Shown here in pieces: positions 1-12,777 of a stretch of 64,000 nucleotides of DNA. Below the pieces are notes generated by a model. It saw only the letters and a program-made list of their open reading frames with translations, was not told where the DNA came from and did not search any database. The first letter of the stretch is position 1. Each line of letters starts with the position of its first letter. Location: the NCBI GenBank assembly GCA_043228905.1, contig JBHGNT010000005.1:3782001-3846000 (forward strand), given 5' to 3'. A program made the translations under genes and the position numbers. The stretch comes from Azolla caroliniana. Lineage: Eukaryota; Polypodiophyta.

Positions 1-3000
1 TGCACGCACGGAGACCAATTAACTGAGAAAATAGTTCGATCATGGTATCCAGAGATTGAGCAGATATGTTTCCTGCAAAACCATGTTAACAACAAGATTC
101 CAAACATGACTTCGTCAGAAATTATCAATCTCGCCAAATTGGTCACAGTTTTTATGTAAATGGTAGCAAATATTTGTTTCCATCCCATCACATTACAAAT
201 ATATAAAAGCAAGCATACATTGTTATCAAATCAAACTAGCACAATGAGACATGGGAAGGGAAGTTAAATAGCAAACAAAATCCTGCTATTATCAAAGAAA
301 ATAAGCACTCTAGTCTTTTGAAAGCAAGAATCCAAAGTTTGGATCTCTAAAGAATGAGTCATTCAATTGAAAGTTGGCATGCAAGTATGCATTAATAGAG
401 AGAGGGAATGGAACGTACAAATGTACATAATAGTAGGCGCACACATATCTAATGACATTTTGGTTGAAGTACCAAGAAAAACTCCATACCATGAAAGCTC
501 GCCTTGTTCAGATTGTTCATTACTAGTATCCCAAATTATCAGAGAACAATCATCACTGCAAAAGCAAACCACACATACAATGTGTTGATTAATGCAGCAA
601 AATACTGCAAATTATGTCTCTACATGATAATGGAGTAGAACTACCCTTAAAGTAACTTCATATTCAACAATAGATGACCTGCATGAAACTAGTCGATTAC
701 CCAAGGAATTGAATGATACTGCCCATACAGTCGATGTATGTCCCCTGACAGAACACATTCCAAAATAGAAAGAAATCAATAATTTCATCAGTTGCAACAT
801 AACAAAGTTAAGTATGAATAATTGCTGTTACAAAGACAGTAAATGATCTGAAAAGTTGACTGAAAAGTCCATAATGGGTACTTTCTTCACAGCCAGCGTA
901 TTCTAAGACATGGTTTAGAGCATGTACTTGCATGATATGACCGAGGCACGATTCATTCTTGGACTTTCATGTTGCCTACTATGAAATGTGTTGTCGTGGT
1001 GGTATTTCTTCCATCTCCTACTGATGAGAAGGTGGACGTTTTTCCAGCCACTTTAGTGTGAATCCATTCTTCATGGTGTACATTGGCAAACAGTTCAAAC
1101 ATGTTATCTAGAAGTGTTTTCCTACTCTATACAATCAAATGTACCATTATGCCTATGTAAACAAGGCATATTCTCCATCTACAAAGAGTGGCATTCGGAA
1201 TCCTCATGGAGTAATGAAAAAAGGATTGCTTTCACATATGTTTTTTGGTCTCAGGAGGTACCATTATAATGATTCTTCTATATGCAGATGATATTGTTCA
1301 ATTGAAATTTGTACCTAGACATAGTAGGGATGTTTAGCACCACAAATGATCTTTTTATGTTATGAAGAAATTAAAGGAACATGTGAAGAAGATTAATAAG
1401 ATTCTACAAATGCCACTCCATTGTGTTGATTGATTTGCAAGTTATTGATATATCATCCATTGCTAACGCATGTAACCAATGACTAGTATGATAAATTCTA
1501 AAAATGCACAATAATATCAAAGATTGTCAACATTAGTACAACAATGCTGTAAATAACCTAAAGAATGATACATACATACATACGTACATATATATATATA
1601 TATAATTTTATTTTTATACCTCCCAGGATCACCAAGTGTCTGAACACAAACCCAATCTTCAGTGTCTTTGTCCTCTGCCCAGACCTGAAACTCATTGCCC
1701 ACACTTCTCTGTAAATTTTTACCTTAAGATTGCAAAAGGCACCTTATTTTCGTAAAATTCAACGATAGGCAAAACATCTAATGCTACAGATATCACATCA
1801 TGCAGCAAGACCTCAAAGGAGGTTTGAAAAAGAGCTATGAAGGTCATTACATTAAGGAGTAGAAGAATGTAATTACTTAGTCAACAATGTATTAAACTGA
1901 AAAAATACAATTATATAGAAGGTCTAATGAGGGTATTTGGCTTTGGCTGACAACTACCTAGTATCAGCATGGTGGGAGACACTTTTATTGAAAGTTTGGT
2001 TTGAATTTCTTGTTCCCGGGATTTTTTTTGTTGGGGACTTCTGGTGTTCAGTTTACCTCTACTACATCTGAAGATCATTGCATCCAGAATTGGTCGTTTC
2101 TATGTAGCTGATGAATCTCATGTACATAATACCATCTCTTAATCAAAGTATTACACTTGACCACATCTCTTTTACTCTTCATCTACAATGCTCCATTTCA
2201 AGATATGTAAGAAAGAGTATTATTTGCACTTCAAGACAGTGAGTCCTGCATTAAAAACTCATGCTGAGCACATTTTACAAAGAATTTATCTCGTTATTTT
2301 GTTTAATCTCCAAACCATGTCCTTTCAATTAATTAACATCAAAACTACGAGCACAAGTTTTGCAATTATTATCAAATGAAGTTTAAGGGGAAAACAGAAA
2401 CCATTTGGATTTATGATTAAAAAAATAGGACACCATGCATCGTTGCAATTGCAGAAAAAGGTTGGGCAGGGATGAAAGAGTGAGGGAAGGTGCTGACAGG
2501 GGGAGAGAGAGAGAGAGAGAGAGTGTGTGTGTGTGTCATGTTAGAACCTTTTAAGAGCTGAGTTCAGCCTATGAGACCAATCAGATGTACAGAATAAGTG
2601 CTTGAAAGAAAACATTAAAATAAAAAAGCAAACGCAAAATGCAAATTAGGAAAAATAACTCGCATGAAGAATATATTAAGAAGTGGCCATACCTCCATCC
2701 AGGGACTCCAATGGTATGGAGGATGCCATAAATGGATTGGAAGCTGATCTATGGGACAAAACCAATTAGATTTTGAATATAAAGTACTTTAGAACAATAA
2801 TCAATATTTATCCTAGTATATTCTGCGTAAGGTGTGAGAAAACAAATTTTTACTTTTTAAATGGGAACTAGTAGATAAACAGTTCATTTGCTAATGCTTT
2901 ACCTCTTCTATCAATTCCCTTTGTTTCTCAATGACATTACTTCAGATTCTGACACTCCTTTTTTCTCACTTTAAGTTGTATGGATGTGACACAGAGGTTC

Positions 3001-6000
3001 AATCTCCTTCTGGCTAATAATCACTTCGATTGCCTCTAAACTTTCACATCAGATACAAAGGTTTCTCTAGATTGATTATTGAGAGGCCCAAATAAATGTG
3101 GTCCACATGCACAACGAATTGCTATTGCCTGATCTATTGTGACCCCTTTCGAATCTTGTGGTCAAGGACCTACTTGTGTAGCCATTGATTGACTTACAGC
3201 ATAGGAGAGACAGGTGATAGTACTAAAGAACGCTATGATGGTCAGGATTTATCCATCAACTTCTCTCTATTTCTTGATTTGTCACAAGAAGTTCTGAGCA
3301 TAGTTGCTCTTTGTATTCCATTCCTTGCAGAGTGCACAAACTGTATTCATTGGATAACAAATCCCAAAGGTACAGTTGATAGACCTGCTTCTCTATAATT
3401 TTGAGAATGCATATTTGCACATCTTAACCTCTGACTAATGTAAAGAGGTACTGAGATCCTATCACACTACAGAGCATGATTAAAAAACCGTGCAATAAGA
3501 GTGCTTAGTTTAAAATCCTCCTTGTAGCAATGGTAGGCCATCTTCCAATAAAGTGGCATTGTGGGCTGATTCACAATCATGTTCAAGCAAGGAAAATCCA
3601 ATCTATACTGAAAAAGGGGTCATGCATTTTCATTTATGCAATGTAATTGAAATCATTCCTATGTACGAACCACAAATACATCTAGATACTTTAAAGTCAT
3701 TTTTCTAGATAAAGATTTATTGCTAATACATGCTCCAACGAAAATGATGGACTTATTGGGAGCGGAAAAGGTGGCACACACAATCCTATACGTACCTAGG
3801 GATAACATGCACCAAGCATTGGCTCTCCTTACTGGAGGCTACATGCCCTTGATTTCCTTGTCACTTGGGGCCTTTGAAAGACACTGCCAGGAACCATGGA
3901 CACAATTAGTATCATTTGATACACCTGTAATACCAATTCTTCTGTAGGGTGGGAACTTTGAGACCAAGCCTTCGTAGGGTACAGAACTGGAAAGATTTGC
4001 AAGGGCCTTTAGTTTTGGTGTTACATGCATGATAAGGAGTAAAGCAATGCATATTGAACGAGGCACTTTTCCGGTCAGTGACTTGTATCCAGCTGAATTT
4101 GGGAGCTCCCAAATCACAAGTACTCAAGATGTACCCATATATTATCAAAACTGCTGGCAGAACAGGGAGGTAAATCATTGTTAGTATGCACTAATGCTGA
4201 GTCAGAAATCAACATCATATCACAGTGCTTATGAAGAATCAGAAATCAACATGTCCCTACAGTATGATTACCTCCAACAGGCATACCTTTCAAGTTACAC
4301 AATGTTCAAGGAAAATGGCATGGAGATTTTCAAAGCCACTTTTCTCAGACAAAAAGAGAGATTAAAAGAACAAAGGAATGCAATGGCATACCCTTCTTCA
4401 GTAACCTCATCACTGAGGTACCCAGTTAGACAAAAAACCAGGTACTGAGTTTGTTGAGTGCATTCTAAGATACTTATTCACAGTTTATCTCGATCTCTTA
4501 AGAATGGATTACAAATGCCTTCCACTTCACCTTTCCAAGTATAAAAGGTTGCAGTCAGTTTCACGAACATTATATCTATATAATTGAAATTCCAGCTATA
4601 CAGTTGGCTTAAAAATAAAATGGCATACATTCTAGGAGGGATTACAGTGATAGAAAAAGTGGGATTACATCCAAAATGATAGAAAAGGTTGCTAGAAATG
4701 TACTATACAGTGGCATTTTCCAAGCTAGAAAAGCATTTGATACTTTTTGACAAATCACCCTCGATCCCAAGCTTTCTATCATTTGTGAAACATGACTTTA
4801 AAACATTTATTTACATTTGCATCCATCTTGCAACAGTCAAGGTAACATCAACCCTGTCACCTTAAGTAGTCAATCCTTAGTGTTGAACCATCACCCGCAG
4901 TGGTTTGGCAGACGTTATTGTTCAGGCAATGATACAAAAGAAACATGATTTTCACATGTTCCATTTCTGAAGTTTGCTGATTATTTTGGGAGCTCATTAG
5001 CACCAAAAACAATTTTGCCAATACTAAACAGATAAGAACCTAACGAATTTGATGTTTTGTTTCACACAAAAGTTTTCATTAAACACGAACACATTACAGG
5101 ATGAGGTAGGGTTAAAAAATGAAACCTTTATAGAATTATCATAGCTTGCAGAGACCAAAATATCTTCAAAGGGATGCCATAAAACCATCTTCACGTCCTG
5201 GGAATGACCATGTAGTACAGATGCACACTCAAACTCATTCCCAGGTTGTAGCTCCCATATCCATACAGATTTATCTCGTCCACATGTGGCTAATAAAGTT
5301 CCAGAGGAGTTCCAGGCAACACTTTTGACTTCGTTTTCATGACCCTTTCAGGTAAGAAAGATGAGATAAACCACCCAAAAAAACTTTTTTGTTAGTTAAA
5401 CTATCCTACATTGATCAACTCAAAAATGATAGCAAGAAATAGATGTAAAATTACTTTCATCTCCAACCTCTTTGCATAATATCCCACATATTCTGCAGTA
5501 GCCTCAGATTAGAGGGATTGAATCCCTTACTGTAGATAGATTTGTAGATAGATAACAAGTTCTCATGGGATAGGCCTACAGAAAGATTATATTACTTGCG
5601 TAAATACGCACTATAGAATGCAATGCATTCTTACTATTATCTAGTTGCCTACTTAATCTTGATTAGCATATTAATTAGTTACTCTTAATATGAATGATAA
5701 GTTGTATCATTTTTACTTATCTATAAGAAAATTAGTGCTATGGTGCTTAAAAGGAGGTAATTCTTACAAGGTCTAATATTTACCTCGAGTGAGGCAACAC
5801 ATTCAAATTCTCCTCCAATATTTTCCCAAACTGTGGTAGTGCCATCAAAACTAGCACAGGCAAGCAATCTGCCATCAGGTGACCATGCACAAGACCTAAC
5901 TGTCCGTTTATGCATCTCCTCTAGAACAGCCTAAGAACAAAAGCAATCATAACCAAAATAGACCATTCAATAAAGTAGTTTTTTTGGACATAGGAAAAAC

Positions 6001-7190
6001 AACAAGAAGTAACTCTATGTAAGATTATACCTATCAGAATAAATAAATCTGTATATAGGAACAGAGCCCCTCAAAGAAACAAGAAAATAATCTCTATATA
6101 ATAGTATATAACCCATAAAAAATACAAGAACAAACTACAAATGAGATATAACTAAAATAGACAAAGAAAACCCTGCCGATAGTAACAAAATGCATCAATA
6201 AATACATAAGAACACAATACCATCAAGAAAGAAACAAGAGAATTTTCTATAAGATAAGAACAAAAAAAACATCAAACCAAGAAATAAAAATGCCTCTGGA
6301 GAAAACAAAAAGAAAGTGCCGAGCGTTAGTAGAATAGCACACACTACATAAAAAAACAAGAAATGGCCCAATCAAAAAGAAAATAAAAGAAAATCCCTAT
6401 TTAAAAAAATCATAATAAAAAACTAAACACAAATTTCTAAACAAAAGAGAAAATCAGATTTTTTTAGCAGAGCACACCTCAGGAGACCATAGAAAAGAAC
6501 AAGAAAGCATCAATCAAATAGAACACGTGAGAAAAAATCTCAATAAGAAAATAATCAATAAAAAATACAAGGAAAAACAATATTCACATAAAATCAAAAA
6601 CCCATAAAAAAGCAAAAAATCAAGGAAGCAAGAATTTAAACAAAAGAATGAATTTTAGCGTTTGGTAGAGCATACCACACAAGACCTTACAAAGAAATAA
6701 CAAAAAAAAACTAGGTAAGAGCACAGGCCATCAAAAGAATTTCTCAATAAAGAAACAAAAAAAGTCTGAACACAAAACCCATCAAAGGAAGTTCTATATA
6801 GGCACAATTATAAAAATAAAAATAAAAACTTCAGTAGACCACACCACCCAAGCCCATACAAACGAACAAGAAAATGTCTAGGTACGAACACAAGTAGAAA
6901 AAAACCTGGACAATAGCCCACCAAATAATAGCAAATAGTAATAGCTAAACAAATAATAATAGTTATGAATTAAATGTAGTAGAGCGTACCACGCAAGACC
7001 ATGATGGTGAGGTAGGATGAGTGGAAGGTCCATGCTGCCACACTCTGATGGTTTTGTCTCCACCACATGAAGCAAGCATAGCGGGTTTCCCTGCCAGGCC
7101 ACTGTTAGGGTTCCAAGCAACGCTCCAGACACGGTCGGTGTGGCCATGTAGATCTTGAATCAAACTCATACTATGAATCTCGTCTTCCAT
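1..7190 (-). CDS. CIA1: CIA1, cytosolic iron-sulfur assembly WD40 protein (3' end off window)
   Basis: WD40 beta-propeller protein of the cytosolic iron-sulfur assembly (CIA) targeting complex, which passes Fe-S clusters to cytosolic and nuclear apoproteins. Exons on the minus strand, in coding order: 7190-6990, 5930-5784, 5344-5126, 1684-1620, 744-679, 555-490 and 72 to the left edge. All junctions are GT-AG and all phases agree, giving 278 codons; the last blade or two lie outside the window. Conserved stretches include [14 protein letters not shown], [15 protein letters not shown] [38 protein letters not shown] and, in the partial exon, [11 protein letters not shown]. The start at 7190 gives the short N-terminus usual for the family, although the frame stays open upstream to an ATG at 7337. 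Introns 1 and 3 (about 1.06 and 3.4 kb) are AT-rich. Orthology is confident; the exact start is less so. Confidence 0.93.
1150..1312 (+). mobile_element. Degenerate LINE reverse-transcriptase scrap in CIA1 intron 4
   Basis: Antisense to CIA1, the plus strand reads [11 protein letters not shown] at 1275-1307, matching the YADD catalytic motif of non-LTR reverse transcriptases. A CKQG motif lies at 1156-1167, in another frame, where the family has xKQGCPLSP about 40 residues before the ADD box. The spacing fits and the frame change shows decay. The extent is approximate. Confidence 0.4.
1685..5125. other. CIA1 intron 3 (3.4 kb)
   Basis: Large intron between the CIA1 exons at 1620-1684 and 5126-5344. 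It holds a (GA)n(GT)n microsatellite at about 2503-2536 and otherwise AT-rich unique-looking sequence. Plus-strand open stretches near 3720-3947 and 4194-4448 have no recognisable domain. I see no nested gene. Confidence 0.6.
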
Positions 7191-7768
7191 TTCCTTCCTA
7201 CTTCTCTTTCTTTGGCTGTTGTTTTTGATCGCTATGAATTTAAGTTCAAAACAAAAGTCAAGGAAGCAAGCCAATAGTATGTAATTATTGGATACATCAT
7301 CTTCTTCTTCTTCCTCTAAGAATTGTCTTACCATCATATTCTACCTTTAGCTCCACTTAGCTATGTTCCGAGACGAGTTCCAATGGAACAAAATGATGGA
7401 CGGCTTCTTCTTCTTCTTCTTCACACGATGTGAATGTATACATATATCACCTCGCCCAATGGGAAACGCTCGGAAACACCCCTTGTTACGTGCATAACCA
7501 TAATTGATCATGAGATAGCTATTCTTTAGTTTTTGATTGATCTTATGATGAGTATGTACGGCCTTCATTACGAACGGAGCAAGGGTATCAGATGAATATT
7601 ACAATTCTACGGTGCTAAATAAATTGTTGATTGCGTTATCATTTGACCACTTCGTATGAAGCAATCATGTGTGAACATGTCAGGGCCTAGGGTTTTTGCC
7701 TATATAAGAAGACTAGCTACCTTCTCGTCAACGAGAAGCTTGACCTATATTGGGACTTCTTTTCTTTT
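7188..7768. other. CIA1 5' flank
   Basis: Upstream region of the minus-strand CIA1 gene. A (CTT)n run at 7302-7316 encodes a Glu run if translation began at the upstream in-frame ATG at 7337; a second CTT run lies at 7405-7422. No clear minus-strand TATA box was found. Confidence 0.35.
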
Positions 7769-9560
7769 CTTTTTTCCAAAAAAAAACTCCTTCCATTAGT
7801 TATAAAATTGTACATATGAGATTAGTATATACAAATCCCTGTAGGGACACGATAGGTCCATCTTATGTGGATGCCCACCAACTCAATAAAGGGGGAGGAC
7901 GACCATTGTTGGATGAAGGCTAGTCTAGTCATTGTCTTTTAACTCCATCGGAGTCACCCTTGAGGCCATCATAGTGGCTCTTTAGAGTGGCTACCACTTC
8001 ACTCCATATCTCTTGCATTAACACTATTGGCTACACGATTTGGTTGGAGAAGACCCGTCTACACCGTTGTTTCCATAGAATCCAAAGAGTTATTGGGCTG
8101 ACCAATTCCAACACAACTTGAGATTTGGCATTGATAGGAGTTGAGTGGACATTGTCGATGGTGGAGAAAAAAACCTTTTGTGCTTTTATAACCAAAGTCA
8201 TCCCCTCTTCCTAATTCTCATATCTGTCAACTGGGGCCTGTCGTGATAGCCAACATACATTCCCCCGCTTGATTGAGCCTTGCACCTGGCATAATTGCAA
8301 TAAGCGGCCAACCCCCCGCCATATTCAATGGGACTATGGGCAATCCCATAGAGTCTGTTGTATTGATTCTATTATAGTTGGATACGCTACACAATTAGGA
8401 GAGTTGAGGTTCCCACACTGCCATGCACCAACCAGTAGTGAATTATGTATTAACAGCGATTGGAAAGTGGTGATTCGCCTCGCGTGTTGTTGTTTCCAGA
8501 GTTTCTGCCAAAACTTGGTGATAATTGTGTTAAGAACATGATATGTTTTCCAAACCTTTGCAGCAACTGAATATTGAGCGGCTATAATATGGCGACCCAA
8601 TGTAGTTGTGAATTGAAAGAAAGGGATAGGTTTGCTTCCTTGCCCCACATAAGGATCACACCATGTTCATTGTAAAGGGTCCCAACTAACCTTACGTAGC
8701 CATGTGTTTTCATGAGTACATATGTGTCAATCTGGTTGTACTTTGATCATATCAGGATCCATGTTCATTGTAAAGGGTCCTAACTAACCTTACGTAGCCA
8801 TGTGTTTTCATGAGTACATATGTGTCAATCTGGTTGTACTTTGATCAGATCAGGATCTACAATCCATTTATGCCCAGTATATGCTAGTACTCGAATTGCC
8901 TTATGCGTTGTGTTGATGCCTCATTGTCCTGCAACTTAGAGCCTTCGATCCTGTCCGATGTGTCCCTACCTCTTGGGAGCAAAGAGCCTTCCTCCTTGTA
9001 GCCTATCCATTTCTCCGTTGTCGTCCTTTGATGAGCAGCTTCCCTAATCAGTAGAGCGTTAATGATTTCAGATCTCATAGCCCATCCGCCCCTAATTCCA
9101 TGGAGGATGTTGGCATGGTCTTGCATTGGCAATGACATAAACCGTCTCCAACATTCTATACTTTTCCCTAGACCGTCCGACATGTATCCCCATGACAACC
9201 CCTTACTTGATCCAATTAGTTGATTAGATTCATCCCTAATACATGGGTTCCAAAGGATACGTTGACTGAGCCAGGCAGGTTCAGAATTGGGTTGATCGCA
9301 CTTGAGTCCTCATCTAATGTCACACCACGCCTTCCACATGGATGCACTAAATCTATCCTCCAGTTGGCGGGAGAAACTAGGTTTGAGATCCATGTTTAGA
9401 ATCCATCCAGTTTGGGGGGCCCAATTGCTCCCTTTTCGTGTCCTAAAGTAAGTGAAGCGTAACTGCAATAACATTTTCCAGCAGTAATTCCCTGGTTGGA
9501 GTCCTCGCACCACAATTTTTGGTTGTGACTCTTGATAGTTACACACGTGTCATCCTTGCA
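7769..9560 (-). mobile_element. Decayed LINE, C-terminal half of ORF2 plus 3' end
   Basis: Minus-strand remnants match the C-terminal region of the intact LINE ORF2 at 42370-46710. Examples are VVRGLQPGNYCWKMLL and WEDRF-like LEDRFSASMWKAW (9310-9546), and a zf-RVT-like block with FFQFTTTLGRHI and LLIHNSLLVGAW (8334-8648). The 3' terminus at the left reads, on the minus strand, AATGGAAGGAG, a T run, TGG and an A-rich tail. Several frameshifts and stops make it non-functional. A nearly perfect 98-bp tandem duplication lies inside. Confidence 0.75.
8659..8856. repeat. 98-bp tandem duplication, two copies
   Basis: Starting at ccatgttcattgtaaagggt (8661 and 8759), the sequence repeats with a period of 98 bp and only about two differences, so the duplication is recent. 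It lies inside LINE remains. Confidence 0.9.
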
Positions 9561-9689
9561 AAACCCAAGGTACAACCCGCATCAACACTCGACGGTATGA
9601 GACATTGAAGAGATTTGGGTCCATTTTGCACCGTCTCTTATGGGTGGTTGGGTGGGTCAAGAGTTTCAAATCCCTCATTCCTATTTCGC

Positions 9690-10560
9690 TCACTAATTAG
9701 TTGGAATCTAACACATGTCCTCTCTTAGAGTTGCCATATTGCCTAGGGTATATGTGCAGTTGGATGGTTTGCATTACCATCATTTTTGTTTTATCTACAT
9801 TTATAGTTAGTCCACGACTTTGGCAAAATGTTTTAATGCTCGAAGTAAACATTGCATACCATCACTATCATATGAAAAGATAACCACGTCATCCGCTTTA
9901 AAAGCAATAAGCAAACTTGTTGCATAAGTTTTGGGGCATCTAATCCTTCTTCTCTTACAACCCTGTTCACAACTTCTTCCAATTTATCAATTCATAAACC
10001 AAAGAGTGTAGGTGATAGTGAGCATCCTTGCTTAACCCCCATGTTACTTAAAAAAGTATTATGAGAAATCATTCTCAAATTTTAGTTGCCATCTAACTTG
10101 CTCGTATAATCGTGCAATAACAACTCGATACTCTAATGGCATGCTAATCTCCACCATTCTATACCAAAGCTTAGTTCGTGGGACAATAAAGTGTCATTCC
10201 TTGTAGTCAACTTTCTTCCATAATTACTCTTAACGTAACCAGATGATCCCCTGTGTGGATTGTTTTGGTCTAAAACCTACTTGCCCAAATGTTTTTTCAT
10301 TTTTACTTTTGGCCCATTCGCTTACTTTTTGCTCCTTGATGGTGCTATAAAATTCAACAATAGTTGACCTCACCATGATTGTGTGATAATTTGATACTTG
10401 ATTCCTATCTCGTGCTTAAAAAATCAGCTTAATCCAATTCATGCATCAATCACTTGGCAAGTTTTGTTTAATATCTTTATATATGATAGTCATGATCCAA
10501 TGATGAGTACTTAGCATTGTCCATTTCCATAGCTGAATTGTAATGACAGTTACATCACTT
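9690..10560 (-). mobile_element. Degenerate LINE reverse transcriptase of a second lineage
   Basis: On the minus strand the segment at about 9960-10060 reads GVKQGCSLSPTLFGL, then IDKLEEVVNRV. It is followed by a decayed ADD region near 9885 and LTINVDKTKMMVMQT near 9790. This is the GVKQGCPLSPTLFGL type of RT, distinct from the VRQGCPLAPYLF type in the intact LINE at 42-46 kb. Stops and frameshifts are frequent and the right border is approximate. Confidence 0.7.
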
Positions 10561-12620
10561 GCTTTCCCATTAGCCATTTTTTTGTTTCATTATTGACATC
10601 TTCAATATCAATGCATGTACTACAAGGTGTTTCGATGTTCTCAACCATAGAAGCCACTCATTCGTGCACATGTAGGTTTTGTACAAATTCTGCTCTTCCT
10701 TTGTGATTTCATCTTTGATATCTTCTTTCTTACCATTTAGTTCTCTCGATGCTATGGTTGGTTGGAGATTAAACAACCTTCTTTTCCATACACTTGCTCA
10801 TATATTGTATGTAACTGATGAAAATGGATGAGTTAACCACATAATTGCCCGAACAACACATACAAGAGAGAGGAGAGAGATGTGATTAAATTGAGCATGT
10901 AGTTGTTGAAATAACACATGTAATTAAGAATATGTGATGATTTGACTATATGATTGCCCAAATGGAATGCACGATTGCTCCATGGGGAGTTGATCAAGGG
11001 AAAATATAGAAACAATGAAAATCTATGCATGTTGGGGAAAACAAAGGAAGACTCAGAAAGCATTTGGAAGTGGGGATATACTTAGAAAAAAGTATGGTTT
11101 TAAGATGTCAATAACATTAAAGGCTATAGTCATAACAACGAGAAAATGTATACAATGTATGACAGTGACGAGTCTTATAGTTTAGCTCACACTCAAAACT
11201 ACTCGACCAAGTGATTATCATAGAAAATCAAGGTATGCCGTTGGTGTGTATGTGCATGAATTATTCATACATTTTTAGAGCATGTTTGCATGTAATAATG
11301 TTTTTCACCTTGCCCCCAATTCCACAACCAATGAGCATCTACCAAATCACGCATATTGAGACGTATACATGTTATCCCTCTCTATATTCACGAGATATTT
11401 TGAATGACTAATGTTTTGTCACAACACCCACCCCAACACCCTACTTTGATCTACTTGATTTGATGATACACGTTATATGAGGTACGTGTAATTGATCAAT
11501 CCACATCCAAAGACTTGCTCTCTATGAACAATATGTGCATTTAGTTTTTTTGAAAGTGCGGTGATTCTCCAATAGTCCTATAGTTTCATGCGAACTAAAA
11601 TTGATACATTTTTCATCTCCATTTCTTTTCCCTATATACCGGTGTCATAGATTGACACATACATGATATTCATGATGTTCGCCATGCGTAATATTCGTAA
11701 TATTCAAGAATACAAAATGGCCCCAAGAATATTATAAAACCATTCATCTTAAATTTACACAAAAAAAAAGATTTGATTCACTAAAAATATAATTACTTCA
11801 TTATTAACTAATTAATCAAATAAGCATTAATTAATTCAATAATCATTAATTAAATAGCTAAAGCATTAAATAACTCACTAATAATTAATTAATTAGGGTT
11901 TCGGCTAAAAGTAGGGTTTTATTAGAAAAACTGGCATTGAATAAAATGTAGGTGTTACGCAGAGAATGCAAAGGGATGCGAGGATACATGTCGAGAAGAA
12001 GAAATATGGTTGAAATTAGGCTTTTCAGCCAAAACCCTAATTTGTAGGCCGAGAATAGGATGCAGGGGGAGGTGAGGGTGTAATCATGCACAATGGTTGT
12101 TCCCCTCTTAGTTGTAGGTAAGTTAAAAAATATTTGCTTTATTTAAAAAATAAAAAAAAAGCAAACGAATACTTGTAGATGCATTCGTATTCGTAATTAT
12201 TTGCATTTGTGGGGGAGGCCCCAGGAATGCGAATATGTCAATCTATGGCTAGTGCATAAATGGGGGACTTCCAACCTAAACATTGGGTCCACGAGCATTG
12301 GAACACATTTGTTGCAACATTGAGCTGTAATACTTTGCCATGTACTAAGCAAAGGGTATCGAACAACAAAACATGACATTGGGAATGGCAAGCAAGCAAG
12401 CACATGCATCGAGATACCGACAAAATTCGGATTTCCATACAATTCAGCAGCGAAGAAAGAAAAAAGGCATGCATTTAGGCCTATTGAATCGATGGACTAT
12501 GTAATAACACATATATACATATGCATATCGAAATGTGCGCGGACAATTGGAATGGAGGAGAGCCCAATTAGAATGATGGGATTACCAACATAATAAACAT
12601 TGGATGGGAGGTATGTATGT
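10561..12620. other. Intergenic region upstream of ALG6
   Basis: AT-rich intergenic DNA. At 11770-11900 there is a cluster of short TTAATTAA-like repeats. Apart from that I see nothing: no protein motif, tRNA or rRNA. Confidence 0.6.
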
Positions 12621-12631
12621 ATGTAATAATA

Positions 12632-12777
12632 ATGTATATATATGATGGAGCGAATGGAAGAACAAAAACAAAGAGAAAAAGGAGATCTTCTTTCACCGCC
12701 CATTTGGAACCCCCCCCCAAGCTGTCTCTGCTCGCACAGACACAGACACAGACACAGACACAGACAGAGATCCAGCC
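12632..12777 (+). promoter_or_regulatory. Putative ALG6 core promoter and 5' UTR
   Basis: A TATATATA block at about 12633-12642 lies some 140 bp before the ALG6 ATG, and a (CAGACA)n run at about 12738-12767 falls in the likely 5' UTR. The placement is inferred from position only. Confidence 0.3.

Noticed and set aside
3720-4448. Plus-strand frames in CIA1 intron 3 as a nested gene
   Set aside because: There is no recognisable motif, no consistent splice structure and no start context; left as unexplained intron sequence.
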